DNA of 64,000 nt from Fabrea salina (taxonomy: Eukaryota; Ciliophora; Heterotrichea; Heterotrichida; Fabreidae). The notes below the pieces were generated by a model. It saw only the letters and a program-made list of their open reading frames with translations, had not been told where the DNA came from and searched no databases. Both the position numbers and the translations under genes were made by a program. Positions 36,428-44,014 of this stretch are shown here, piece after piece. Numbering within the stretch: the first letter of the stretch is position 1; every line of letters starts with the position of its first letter. The stretch spans positions 1 to 64,000 of the forward strand of contig JALIHJ010000068.1 in the NCBI GenBank assembly GCA_022984795.1, in the 5' to 3' direction.

Positions 36428-36994
36428 ATGCTTTTCTTGGGACTAGTAGTGCTTTGGTTTGCAGTGAGGTACTTCTACCCCCCAGCCAAAACAAACAAGG
36501 TACTGGTAGTTCTAGGCTCTGGAGGGCACACTTCCGAAATGCTTACTTACGTTTCCCACATGAAGTCAAAGCCCTTTGCACTAGAGTTTGTGTGTGCTTC
36601 ATCTGACTTCCACTCCCAAAACTTAATTCAAAGGGAATACCCCACCTGCAAGCTGCACACTGTGTTCAGGAGCAGAAGGGTCAAACAGAGTTACTTTACA
36701 AGTGTGTTCACAACTCTGTACAGCTTTTTGCCGGCTTTCAAGGTGGTGCTGGTGTGCAGACCTAACTTAGTTCTTACAAACGGACCAGGCACAGCTTTGC
36801 CCCTGTGCTACGTTGCCTACTTGCTGACTCTGTTGCGAGTGGTGTCTTGCAAAATAGTGTTTGTGGAGAGTTTCTGCAGAGTGAACTCGCTTTCTTTGTG
36901 CGGAAAGCTCATATACCCCATAGCTCAGGAGTTTTACGTGCAGTGGGAAAACTTAGCTTCTAAAAAGATAAAGTATATAGGCTTATTAGTTTAG
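36428..36994 (+). CDS. ALG14: ALG14, membrane subunit of UDP-GlcNAc transferase
   Basis: 188 residues with an N-terminal membrane anchor (MLFLGLVVLWFAVRYFYP) and the family motif VLVVLGSGGHTSEML. RPNLVLTNGPGTALPLCYVA and the C-terminal QWENLASKKIKYIGLLV complete a normal-length ALG14. It recruits ALG13 to the ER and adds the second GlcNAc to the dolichol-linked precursor of N-glycans. The stop is TAG. The convergent gene stops 8 bp away. Confidence 0.94.
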   Translation: MLFLGLVVLWFAVRYFYPPAKTNKVLVVLGSGGHTSEMLTYVSHMKSKPFALEFVCASSDFHSQNLIQREYPTCKLHTVFRSRRVKQSYFTSVFTTLYSFLPAFKVVLVCRPNLVLTNGPGTALPLCYVAYLLTLLRVVSCKIVFVESFCRVNSLSLCGKLIYPIAQEFYVQWENLASKKIKYIGLLV

Positions 36995-37002
36995 TATGTA
37001 CA

Positions 37003-37416
37003 CTACTTGTAAAACATAGTTTTGGCTTCTTTAAGTGCATCTGCAAGGATTTCGCACATTTCTTCAGGTTCGTAATTAGAAAGCATCCTTACGAAGTCTG
37101 AGTAAACAGAAGCTTCGGAAGTGTTGAGGGGCAGTCTTGGAGTTTTCCTGGCAGTTTTGGGAGTTTTGTAAGACCTGTCTTCTGAGTACCTACGGTAGTT
37201 AGAAGAGTTTGGGTGCTTGTTTGAGCAAACACTTGAACCTGTTTGGGAGTTGTGAAATGGTTTATGACTGGGCATCATAACTATTCTAGAACCCACGTGC
37301 GGGTAAACTATGCTGTTGTCATCTAAAAAGTAGATCTTAGAAAAGTCCCTTGTAGTAACCTCGGGGTTTGAGTGGGAACTGTTTGTATCACTCAGGCTTT
37401 TTTCTCTTTTATTCAT
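37003..37416 (-). CDS. Hypothetical protein, 137 residues
   Basis: I do not recognise this protein. It is polar and Ser/Asn-rich with a short hydrophobic patch (SKIYFLDDNSIVYPHVG), a basic middle (KTPKTARKTPR) and an acidic helical C-terminus (NYEPEEMCEILADALKEAK). There is no signal peptide or membrane segment. It is accepted because it fills the space between ALG14 and ubiquilin with tight spacing (8 and 20 bp) and has the AT-rich start context (ACTAATAATG) of its neighbours. Confidence 0.6.
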   Translation of the reverse strand: MNKREKSLSDTNSSHSNPEVTTRDFSKIYFLDDNSIVYPHVGSRIVMMPSHKPFHNSQTGSSVCSNKHPNSSNYRRYSEDRSYKTPKTARKTPRLPLNTSEASVYSDFVRMLSNYEPEEMCEILADALKEAKTMFYK

Positions 37417-37436
37417 TATTAGTCTAAGAGTATTAT

Positions 37437-38345
37437 TTAAGAGGATAACAGTCTTTCTATAGCTGCCTCAACGTTGCCACTTGTAGCCTGCAGAGCTTGC
37501 AAAATCTTTTCTTCGTCACTGAAACCCATAGCTTTGATCTGTTCGAGCTGCGAAGAATAAGCTTGTCTAGGGTCCGGTGCTTGGCCTCCTGAAGGGGCTC
37601 CCATTCCTCCAAATCCTTGAGGCATTCCTTGAGATGCTCCGCCCATACCTCCCATACCTCCCATTCCCGGCATACCTCCGCCCATGCCTCCTAGCATTGA
37701 CATCATTGCTTGCATTGTATTGGGATCTTGCATCATCTGTCTTAACTGAGGGTTTGAGTCAAACATTTGTTTGAGCATGGGGTTCATGTTGATCATAGCC
37801 TCAAGCATTTGGGGATTAGAAAGCATACTCATGATCATGTTTCTCATTTCTGGGTTCTGCATCATTGCTTGTGCTTGCTGCATGTCAGGCATTCCGCCTC
37901 CCATACCTCCCATACCACCCATACCACCCATACCTCCCATACCACCCATACCACCCATACCAGGCATTCCTTGCTGTCCTCCAAACATGTTCATCATAGA
38001 GCTCAAGTCTGGCTGAGCTGGTTGGCCTGGCTGGGAAGGCTGGGCTGACTGCTGAGTAGGCTGGGACGCTCCAGGGGCGTTAGGGGCCTGAGGGGTTTGG
38101 GACTTAGCAGCTCCTTTAACCATATGAACAGCGTGTCCGTCCTCGATACCAATCTGAGTAAGAACTTGTTCATCCTTAAGGATCTTGCCGCGGTGAACTA
38201 GGCGGATCTGCTCCTTAGGAATTGAGGAGTGGGATGAACACGCTTCCTTGAGTTGGTCCACGGTCCAGTTGTTCTCGGCCTCTACCTTGAATTCTTCACC
38301 ACTAGCACTAGCCTTGATTGTCAGGTTCAATTTCTGACTCTCCAT
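37437..38345 (-). CDS. Ubiquilin/Dsk2-like proteasome shuttle
   Basis: 302 residues: ubiquitin-like domain at 5-75, STI1-type methionine-rich region (e.g. NPMLKQMFDSNPQLRQMMQD) and UBA domain at the C-terminus (KAMGFSDEEKILQALQATSG). Two low-complexity GMGGMGG tracts separate them. It delivers ubiquitinated clients to the proteasome. It is shorter than animal ubiquilins, which have more STI1 repeats. The start codon is only 3 bp from the divergent DEAH helicase ATG. Confidence 0.94.
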   Translation of the reverse strand: MESQKLNLTIKASASGEEFKVEAENNWTVDQLKEACSSHSSIPKEQIRLVHRGKILKDEQVLTQIGIEDGHAVHMVKGAAKSQTPQAPNAPGASQPTQQSAQPSQPGQPAQPDLSSMMNMFGGQQGMPGMGGMGGMGGMGGMGGMGGMGGGMPDMQQAQAMMQNPEMRNMIMSMLSNPQMLEAMINMNPMLKQMFDSNPQLRQMMQDPNTMQAMMSMLGGMGGGMPGMGGMGGMGGASQGMPQGFGGMGAPSGGQAPDPRQAYSSQLEQIKAMGFSDEEKILQALQATSGNVEAAIERLLSS

Positions 38346-38348
38346 ATT

Positions 38349-40403
38349 ATGAGAGCTTCTTTACCGATTTTCGAGCACAAAGAACAAATTTTGGACTTGG
38401 TCAGACAAAACAAGTTTGTGCTGGTGTCAGGTGAACCAGGGAGTGGAAAGACTACTCAGATTCCCCAGTTTTTGTTAAATGAGTTGAAGTTATCTAAGTG
38501 CATTGCTGTGACTCAGCCTCGACGTGTAGCAGCTATGGCAATGGCCCGCAGAGTAGCTTATGAACTTAGGTGCAAACTGGGCAGAGAAGTAGGCTACACT
38601 ATACGTTTCCAAGATTGCAGTTCTTCCAGAACCAAAATTAAGTTCCTCACAGACGGAGTTTTACTTAGAGAAGCAATTAAAGACAGCGCCCTTTCGAAGT
38701 ACTCAGTTGTGGTGTTAGACGAAGTCCACGAAAGGTCCATAAACACAGACGTGCTTTTAGGGATCCTGAAAACAGCTGTGGAGTCCCGGAGCGACTTAAA
38801 AGTAATAGTTACCTCTGCTACTTTGGACGTGGAGCTATTCAGAAACTACTTAGGCCAGTGCCCAGTAGTGACTGTTTCAGGCAAGTGCTACGAAGTGGAG
38901 GTGCTGCACTCTGCGTGCAAACCTGACAAAAGAGTTCAGTACGCAGTTAACGCAGCTGTAAGGATTCACCTGCACGAAGGTCCAGGGGACATCTTAGTGT
39001 TCCTCACAGGCGCTGAAGAGTGCGAAAGGGCCTGTTCGGTTTGTTTTGAAACTCTGCAAAAACTCAAAAACGAAGGTAAGTCAGTACCTTCGATGCTGAT
39101 ACTTTCGCTCTACGGAGCAATGGCAACAGAGGACCAAAAAAAGGTATTTAGTTCTGCGCCGCAAAACTCCCGCAAAGTGGTGTTTTCTACTAACATTGCA
39201 GAAACTTCACTTACTTTGCCTGGAGTAGGCTTTGTAATAGACTGTGGGTACGTCAAACAAAAGGCATTTAACCCCAAAGCAGGACTGGAAGCCTTGATGC
39301 TGGTTCCTATTTCTAAGCAACAGGCTTCTCAGCGCACAGGAAGGGCTGGAAGGACCCAGTCGGGTAAGTGCTTTAGACTCTACACTAACGACTTTTACAC
39401 TCGGCAAATGCCAGAAATAGCCACTCCTGAAATCAAAAGGGTCAACTTGACTTCTTTAGTTTTGGTTCTTAAAGCTTTGGGCATCCAGAACGTTCTGGAG
39501 TTTGACTTCATCCAAAAACCTGAGTACGAAGGACTAGTTATGGCCCTTAAAGAACTGTTTCTGCTGGGCTGTATTGATCAAGACGCTAGAATTACCCCGT
39601 TGGGAAAGGAGTTAGCTAAGTTGCCTATTGAACCTAGTTACGGAAGGTGCTTGTTGGCTTCCAGAGTCTTTAAAGTGACTTCTCCAATGCTTACTTTGGT
39701 GTCCATGCTGTCTACTGAAAACGTGTTCCAAACAGTTCCTAAAAGCGAAGTCCTCAAACTCCAAGAAGCCAAGGAAAAGCAACACAAGTTCTTAGATGAC
39801 ACTGGAGACCACGTTACTTACGTCAACGTTTACGAAAACTGGAGAGAAGCCCCAGACCGCGACAACTGGTGCTGGGAAAACTACGTCAACGCAAGAGCTC
39901 TGCACCAAGCCGACTCAATACGGGAGCAACTCAGCCAGATGCTTTCTAGACTCAAGCAAGTAGAACTCCCCGAAAGTGGTCTTTGGAAAGACTGGCGCAA
40001 AGGGCTGAGGGTAGCTCTTTGCCAGGGCTTCTTCAAAAACGCAGGAAGGGCAGTGGCTTACGGAGGAGAAGGTCGGTACTTGAGTGTGGAGGACGGAAGA
40101 ATGCTTCACCTAGACACCCACTCTGCACTGTACACTTTGCAGCGCTTTCCTACCTGGATAGTGTTTACGCACCTGAGTGGAAGTACTTTGGCCCAAGGCA
40201 GCATGAAAGTAGTTAGCAAGATCAAAAGTGAGTGGATTGAAACACCTATGGCGAAACTAGGACAAGTGGACCTTAACAGACTCACAGGGGTCTTGCCGCT
40301 GAAGCGTTCGCCACAAGAAGAGCCTGAGGAGCCCATCGAGTCTCCTTCGCAAAAGATCGAAGAAGCTAAGAAAAGGTTTTTGTCTAGGAAGACAGGTGTA
40401 TAA
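38349..40403 (+). CDS. DEAH-box RNA helicase (DHX family)
   Basis: 684 residues from the ATG at 38349 (MRASLPIFEHKEQILD). All helicase motifs are visible: I GEPGSGKTTQ, Ia TQPRRVAAM, II as DEVH (LDEVHERS, a variant of DEAH), III TSATLD, V STNIAETSLT and VI QRTGRAGR. HA2 and OB-fold regions follow. Its size is like DHX33/DHX35/Prp43 relatives without long extensions. It acts in splicing or ribosome biogenesis; the exact orthologue is uncertain. Reading upstream of this ATG enters the ubiquilin gene, so the upstream frame is rejected. Confidence 0.92.
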   Translation: MRASLPIFEHKEQILDLVRQNKFVLVSGEPGSGKTTQIPQFLLNELKLSKCIAVTQPRRVAAMAMARRVAYELRCKLGREVGYTIRFQDCSSSRTKIKFLTDGVLLREAIKDSALSKYSVVVLDEVHERSINTDVLLGILKTAVESRSDLKVIVTSATLDVELFRNYLGQCPVVTVSGKCYEVEVLHSACKPDKRVQYAVNAAVRIHLHEGPGDILVFLTGAEECERACSVCFETLQKLKNEGKSVPSMLILSLYGAMATEDQKKVFSSAPQNSRKVVFSTNIAETSLTLPGVGFVIDCGYVKQKAFNPKAGLEALMLVPISKQQASQRTGRAGRTQSGKCFRLYTNDFYTRQMPEIATPEIKRVNLTSLVLVLKALGIQNVLEFDFIQKPEYEGLVMALKELFLLGCIDQDARITPLGKELAKLPIEPSYGRCLLASRVFKVTSPMLTLVSMLSTENVFQTVPKSEVLKLQEAKEKQHKFLDDTGDHVTYVNVYENWREAPDRDNWCWENYVNARALHQADSIREQLSQMLSRLKQVELPESGLWKDWRKGLRVALCQGFFKNAGRAVAYGGEGRYLSVEDGRMLHLDTHSALYTLQRFPTWIVFTHLSGSTLAQGSMKVVSKIKSEWIETPMAKLGQVDLNRLTGVLPLKRSPQEEPEEPIESPSQKIEEAKKRFLSRKTGV

Positions 40404-40410
40404 ACTGTAA

Positions 40411-40764
40411 TTAAGACTTTACTGAAGAAACTAACTCTTGGATGTTGTTGCTTACTTCGTCTCTGCGCTTGGACAACTGTTCGAGTTTCTGTCTGTACTC
40501 TTGGCCTTCTTTGGTGTTTTTGGATACAGTTTGGTTGAGTTCGTGTATGACTTGTTGTTTGGGTCTCTTCAAGTACATCCTTCCCACGCTTCTGTAGAGA
40601 ACTGCGTTGTCGTCACACGACTCCACTTCTTTCGAAGTAAGTTCTAGTCGGCGCTTTTCTGACTCGATTGCGTAAAGGTTAGCTTCTGTGATTTTGAGCT
40701 GGTTGACAGTTTCTGAGAGCTGTGTTGAAAGCTCGTACATCTGCTGGTCTAGTTGGGAACTCAT
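40411..40764 (-). CDS. PFDN1: Prefoldin subunit 1 (beta type)
   Basis: 117 residues: two coiled-coil helices flanking the beta hairpin with the PFDN1 signature YRSVGRMYL. It belongs to the hexameric prefoldin that hands actin and tubulin to CCT. It is convergent with the helicase (7 bp) and divergent from the ankyrin gene (17 bp between ATGs). Confidence 0.88.
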   Translation of the reverse strand: MSSQLDQQMYELSTQLSETVNQLKITEANLYAIESEKRRLELTSKEVESCDDNAVLYRSVGRMYLKRPKQQVIHELNQTVSKNTKEGQEYRQKLEQLSKRRDEVSNNIQELVSSVKS

Positions 40765-40781
40765 TTTTATATAGTTATTTG

Positions 40782-41867
40782 ATGAACCAAAAGCCTCATA
40801 AAAGTAGAACTCTTAAACCAAATGCAGCAGTTTTTGCTAGAAGCCAGAAAAGAAACAATGTGCTAGGTCACAAGTCTGGTGGGCCTAAGAAAAGCGAATT
40901 CATCACGCTTACTAAGCCCCTCAACAAGTACCCCCTACTGCACTCTGCCAGCAGAGCCATTGCTAACGTTCCTGAAAAGCGAGAAAACATCTCAATCAGA
41001 AAAAAACAAATACAGATTTCAGAGTATCTTAACTCCAACAAAAAGGTCTTCTCTGACTTCAGCAGAATCCTAGAAAAACGGAAAAGTCAGCAAATCGAAA
41101 AAACCCTTCCTGAAAGCGACAGCTTCAGAATGAAGTACTCTCCTGGGAGTGACCGCTTCAACCACCAACTAGTGGGAGACGTCAAAATCCCCAGAAAGTA
41201 CTTTTCTATAGGAGACAACTCAGCTAGTCTCCAAACCAAAACGTTCGAAAAAGAAACTACTCAGACTTTTGAGGTCTCTAAAAGTGAAGACTTTGTTACC
41301 TTTGATGAAGTGACCAAACAAGACAATTCACAGAAAGCTGAAAGGGCCAGCAAAGCCAGAGCTGCTATGAAGCACTTACTGCAACTCCAAGTTGACACAA
41401 ATAGCGTAAAGCGAGTAAGAGTGCCTGAGGAGTCCTACTCCATACCCCATTCAAGCGAGTTCTTAAAAGCAGTTAAACTGAACCAACAAGACAAAGTGCT
41501 AACTATGCTGAGTGACAACAGGTGGCTTGCCTTAGTATACGACTCTTCACTGCAAACAGGACTTCACTGGGCAGCTAAAAGGGACTTGCCTAACTTAGTT
41601 CCTGTCTTAGTAAAAGCAGGGACCTTCGTAGACTCAAGGGACATGGTAGGGCGCACTCCTTTGTTTTTGGCAGCAAAAAACAACAACATACAAACCCTAA
41701 CTGCACTGCTCAAATTCAAAGCTTCTCCGTTCGTGAAAACCCGAGCAGGCACCTCCATAGACAAAGTAGCCACTAACCCTACGATCAGGACCCTTCTGCT
41801 TAAGTATAAAGTCAGTTACTATGTCAAAAAGTTTTCTCAAGGCTCAGATAATGAAAACACTAATTAA
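40782..41867 (+). CDS. Ankyrin-repeat protein
   Basis: 361 residues from the ATG at 40782 (MNQKPHKSRTLKPN). The basic, disordered N-terminal ~225 residues have no recognised domain. The C-terminal ~130 residues hold three ankyrin repeats, e.g. TGLHWAAKRDLPNLVPVLVKAG and GRTPLFLAAKNNNIQTLTALL. The partner is unknown. Its TAA shares the TTAA palindrome with the stop codon of the convergent 79-residue gene, a 4-bp overlap. Confidence 0.82.
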   Translation: MNQKPHKSRTLKPNAAVFARSQKRNNVLGHKSGGPKKSEFITLTKPLNKYPLLHSASRAIANVPEKRENISIRKKQIQISEYLNSNKKVFSDFSRILEKRKSQQIEKTLPESDSFRMKYSPGSDRFNHQLVGDVKIPRKYFSIGDNSASLQTKTFEKETTQTFEVSKSEDFVTFDEVTKQDNSQKAERASKARAAMKHLLQLQVDTNSVKRVRVPEESYSIPHSSEFLKAVKLNQQDKVLTMLSDNRWLALVYDSSLQTGLHWAAKRDLPNLVPVLVKAGTFVDSRDMVGRTPLFLAAKNNNIQTLTALLKFKASPFVKTRAGTSIDKVATNPTIRTLLLKYKVSYYVKKFSQGSDNENTN

Positions 41868-42118
41868 TTTACCTCGTTTAGTTGTATGGAGTTGGGTCTG
41901 GACTTTTTAAGCAGTAAAAACGAAATGCCTGAAGCCAAGGCATACAAAACAGCAGCGTAAAAGCAAGACTTAGCACTGCTGCTGTGTTTTTCTGTTTCTA
42001 AAGGCAAGTATTCGTACTCCCTTGTGAAAGCCCACCCCAGGCCAGTCTAAGTGGATCTCACCAAAAACACCACCCCGACTACTGAAAACACTCCGCAGAA
42101 CTTCAAGTAGGACTCCAT
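41864..42118 (-). CDS. Small two-segment membrane protein, 79 residues, one 15-nt intron
   Basis: Two exons, 42118-42062 and 42046-41864, are joined across a 15-nt intron that holds an in-frame TAG. The product starts MESYLKFCGVFSVVGVVFL, continues GLGWAFTREYEYLPLE and ends with a second hydrophobic segment SCFYAAVLYALASGISFLLL plus a basic tail. The family is not recognised. Hydrophobic segments on both sides of the intron, a clean start and stop, the same intron consensus as two conserved genes, and 9-bp spacing to the next ATG support it. Confidence 0.75.
42047..42061 (-). other. 15-nt spliceosomal intron in the small membrane protein gene
   Basis: On the minus strand GTGAGATCCACTTAG. It matches the two other introns at GT, A4, C8, A10 and CTTAG, and contains an in-frame TAG. 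Confidence 0.8.
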
Positions 42119-42127
42119 TATATTATT

Positions 42128-42589
42128 ATGTCTGGAGAGGTCGTTGAAGCTGCTAAGTCCTTTTTAAAAGAAGAACACCACCCTTCCATCCAGTACTGGC
42201 TCAAAAGTGCCTCCAAAAACCAATTCAAAGGACTCAGAGTAATCTACGCCATTGTAAAGCACCAAAACAGCAAACGCTTCCGCCCTATGAAACCCAACTC
42301 TAAGTTGAGCAAAAGTACCAAGCAGCTTCTTCTGAAGCAAAACATATACTCAGAAGACTCCAGCAAACTCGAGGTCTCCCCCTTCTCAGTAATTCTGAAA
42401 CCCTCTGCTTTCCGGTGCTTGCAGGACTGGGCAGACTCTAATTCAGACCAGCACTGGCAAAGCCTAGTACTGGAATGCTTGCAAGGAATGCACTCAGTCT
42501 TCAAACGTTACCAAACTGATAACAGAACTCACTCCCAGTCCCCCGAACTCAAACTGCCCAGAATCCAGCTCAAAAGAGCCCTTTACTGA
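42128..42589 (+). CDS. Hypothetical basic protein, 153 residues
   Basis: Not recognised. The N-terminal ~60 residues are helical (EVVEAAKSFLKEEHHPSIQY), a basic serine-rich middle follows, and a tryptophan-containing helical segment comes near the end (CLQDWADSNSDQHWQSLVLE). No signal peptide or membrane segment. The start context and tight divergent spacing match the neighbourhood. Confidence 0.65.
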   Translation: MSGEVVEAAKSFLKEEHHPSIQYWLKSASKNQFKGLRVIYAIVKHQNSKRFRPMKPNSKLSKSTKQLLLKQNIYSEDSSKLEVSPFSVILKPSAFRCLQDWADSNSDQHWQSLVLECLQGMHSVFKRYQTDNRTHSQSPELKLPRIQLKRALY

Positions 42590-42675
42590 ATTAACTAATT
42601 AAATTCACTTGAAATTTAAATTTCGAACTGGGGAACTAATATCCATTTTATTGGTCCAGGTTAATAATAATTCTT

Positions 42676-43629
42676 ATGAAGACAGCTCTACTCCTAGTAG
42701 CTTTGTGCGCTCTAACCTCAGGACGCATCGTATACCCCTTCGGCAAACAACAGGTCCAAAGAATGGACGAAGATGATGCCTTTGCTTTCTTGGAAGGACT
42801 CATGCAAGGACTTGAAGTCAACCCGAGCAATCCCGGTGCTTGCGCCACTGAGTTGCAGTCCCTCTCTGGACTCTTGTCAGAAGTCGTCAAGCAAGTTGAA
42901 TCCATTGCAGGCGGAAACGGAAGCTGGGGCACCTTTGCCAAGGAAATGGGAGAACTCATTGACAAGGTCGAAGGCTTCAACAGCGACTGCAACTTCAGTG
43001 GTCTCATTTCTACCTTAGAGTCCTTCGCCACTCCCACTGGACTCCTCACACTCCTCAAAAACGGCTTCAACAACCTAGACACACTCAAAACTGACTCCGA
43101 AGCCCTTGGAAACTGCCCCTCTGACTGGGAAACTTGTGGAAAGAACGTTGGAGCCATCTTCAGAACCCTCACTGGATGGAACCTCAACGCTCAACGTCTC
43201 CGTTCTGTGAACGACGTAGTTGAGTTCTTCGGAGGCTTGGTTTCTGGACTCCAAAAGAACCCAGACAGCCCTGATGCCTGCATCACAAACCTAAACACCC
43301 TCAACAGTGACTTCAACCAGATCATTTCTGAAGTACAAAAGTTCCTTGGCGGAAACGTTTTTGTAATCACTACTATCATTGAAGACGTCAAAAACATCGT
43401 AGCTAAACTAGACGGTTTTGCTGGAGACTGCAACATCAGTGGTCTCGAAAGCATTTTGGAAGGCCTTGTCACTCCTCAGGGCTGGCAGCAACTCATAACC
43501 AACTACATTGCTAACTCCGCAACCATCAACTCAGACTTCGAAGGTGTGCTTAAGTGCAGTTCCGACTACAAGTCCTGTGGACAAGACATAGGTACCATCT
43601 TTAAACTTGTCTTAGGATGGGGAATTTAA
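42676..43629 (+). CDS. Secreted protein with internal duplication
   Basis: 317 residues with a clear signal peptide (MKTALLLVALCALTSGRIV). The rest is two tandem ~135-residue copies (about 37-170 and 181-317). They share the pattern GLxxNPxxPxAC, DGF/EGFxxDCNxSGL, a later Cys pair and a closing GxIFxLxLGW. Four cysteines per copy are conserved. Codon use is more C-ending than in most neighbours, which suggests high expression. The family is unrecognised; similar small repeated secreted proteins occur in ciliates. Confidence 0.8.
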   Translation: MKTALLLVALCALTSGRIVYPFGKQQVQRMDEDDAFAFLEGLMQGLEVNPSNPGACATELQSLSGLLSEVVKQVESIAGGNGSWGTFAKEMGELIDKVEGFNSDCNFSGLISTLESFATPTGLLTLLKNGFNNLDTLKTDSEALGNCPSDWETCGKNVGAIFRTLTGWNLNAQRLRSVNDVVEFFGGLVSGLQKNPDSPDACITNLNTLNSDFNQIISEVQKFLGGNVFVITTIIEDVKNIVAKLDGFAGDCNISGLESILEGLVTPQGWQQLITNYIANSATINSDFEGVLKCSSDYKSCGQDIGTIFKLVLGWGI

Positions 43630-43638
43630 TCTAATTTT

Positions 43639-43941
43639 CTAAGTATTCCATTCGTCTGCTGCTTCTTCTGGTTCTTCTACTTCCTTCAAGAAGATTGAGT
43701 CGTATAAGAACTTAAGCAAAAAGGCTGTTAGGAAGCCTAGAATCAGAGCCAGAATTATTACTACCACCAGAGTGAAGTAACCTACTCTAGTTACTACTTC
43801 TAGTTCTTCTTCACAGGTAGTTCCTGCGTAGGGCGAAGCACAAAAGCATATCTCGTTTTGACAAATAGAATCATTCACACATGGGGGGTCGCATGAGTTT
43901 TCTCCTTCTAGAGCCTCAATGTCGTATGGCACCTCTTCCAT
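43639..43941 (-). CDS. Single-pass membrane protein with an EGF-like motif, 100 residues
   Basis: Residues ~17-43 form a compact EGF-like motif (CDPPCVNDSICQNEICFCASPYAGTTC). It is followed by a strong transmembrane segment (FTLVVVIILALILGFLTAFLL) and an acidic tail. There is no signal peptide, so it would need the membrane segment as a signal anchor with the N-terminus outside. It is convergent with the secreted protein gene (9 bp) and divergent from giant protein 2 (73 bp). Confidence 0.7.
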   Translation of the reverse strand: MEEVPYDIEALEGENSCDPPCVNDSICQNEICFCASPYAGTTCEEELEVVTRVGYFTLVVVIILALILGFLTAFLLKFLYDSIFLKEVEEPEEAADEWNT

Positions 43942-44014
43942 ATACTTTTATGGGTTTAAGTTAGGCGTTAGAATATTGAATTTTACGTACTAAACTGGCG
44001 AAAGAATTATAAAT

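Noticed and set aside
37771-38016. Plus-strand IPPIPPIPP repeat frame
   Set aside because: It is the antisense of the ubiquilin GMGGMGG tract.
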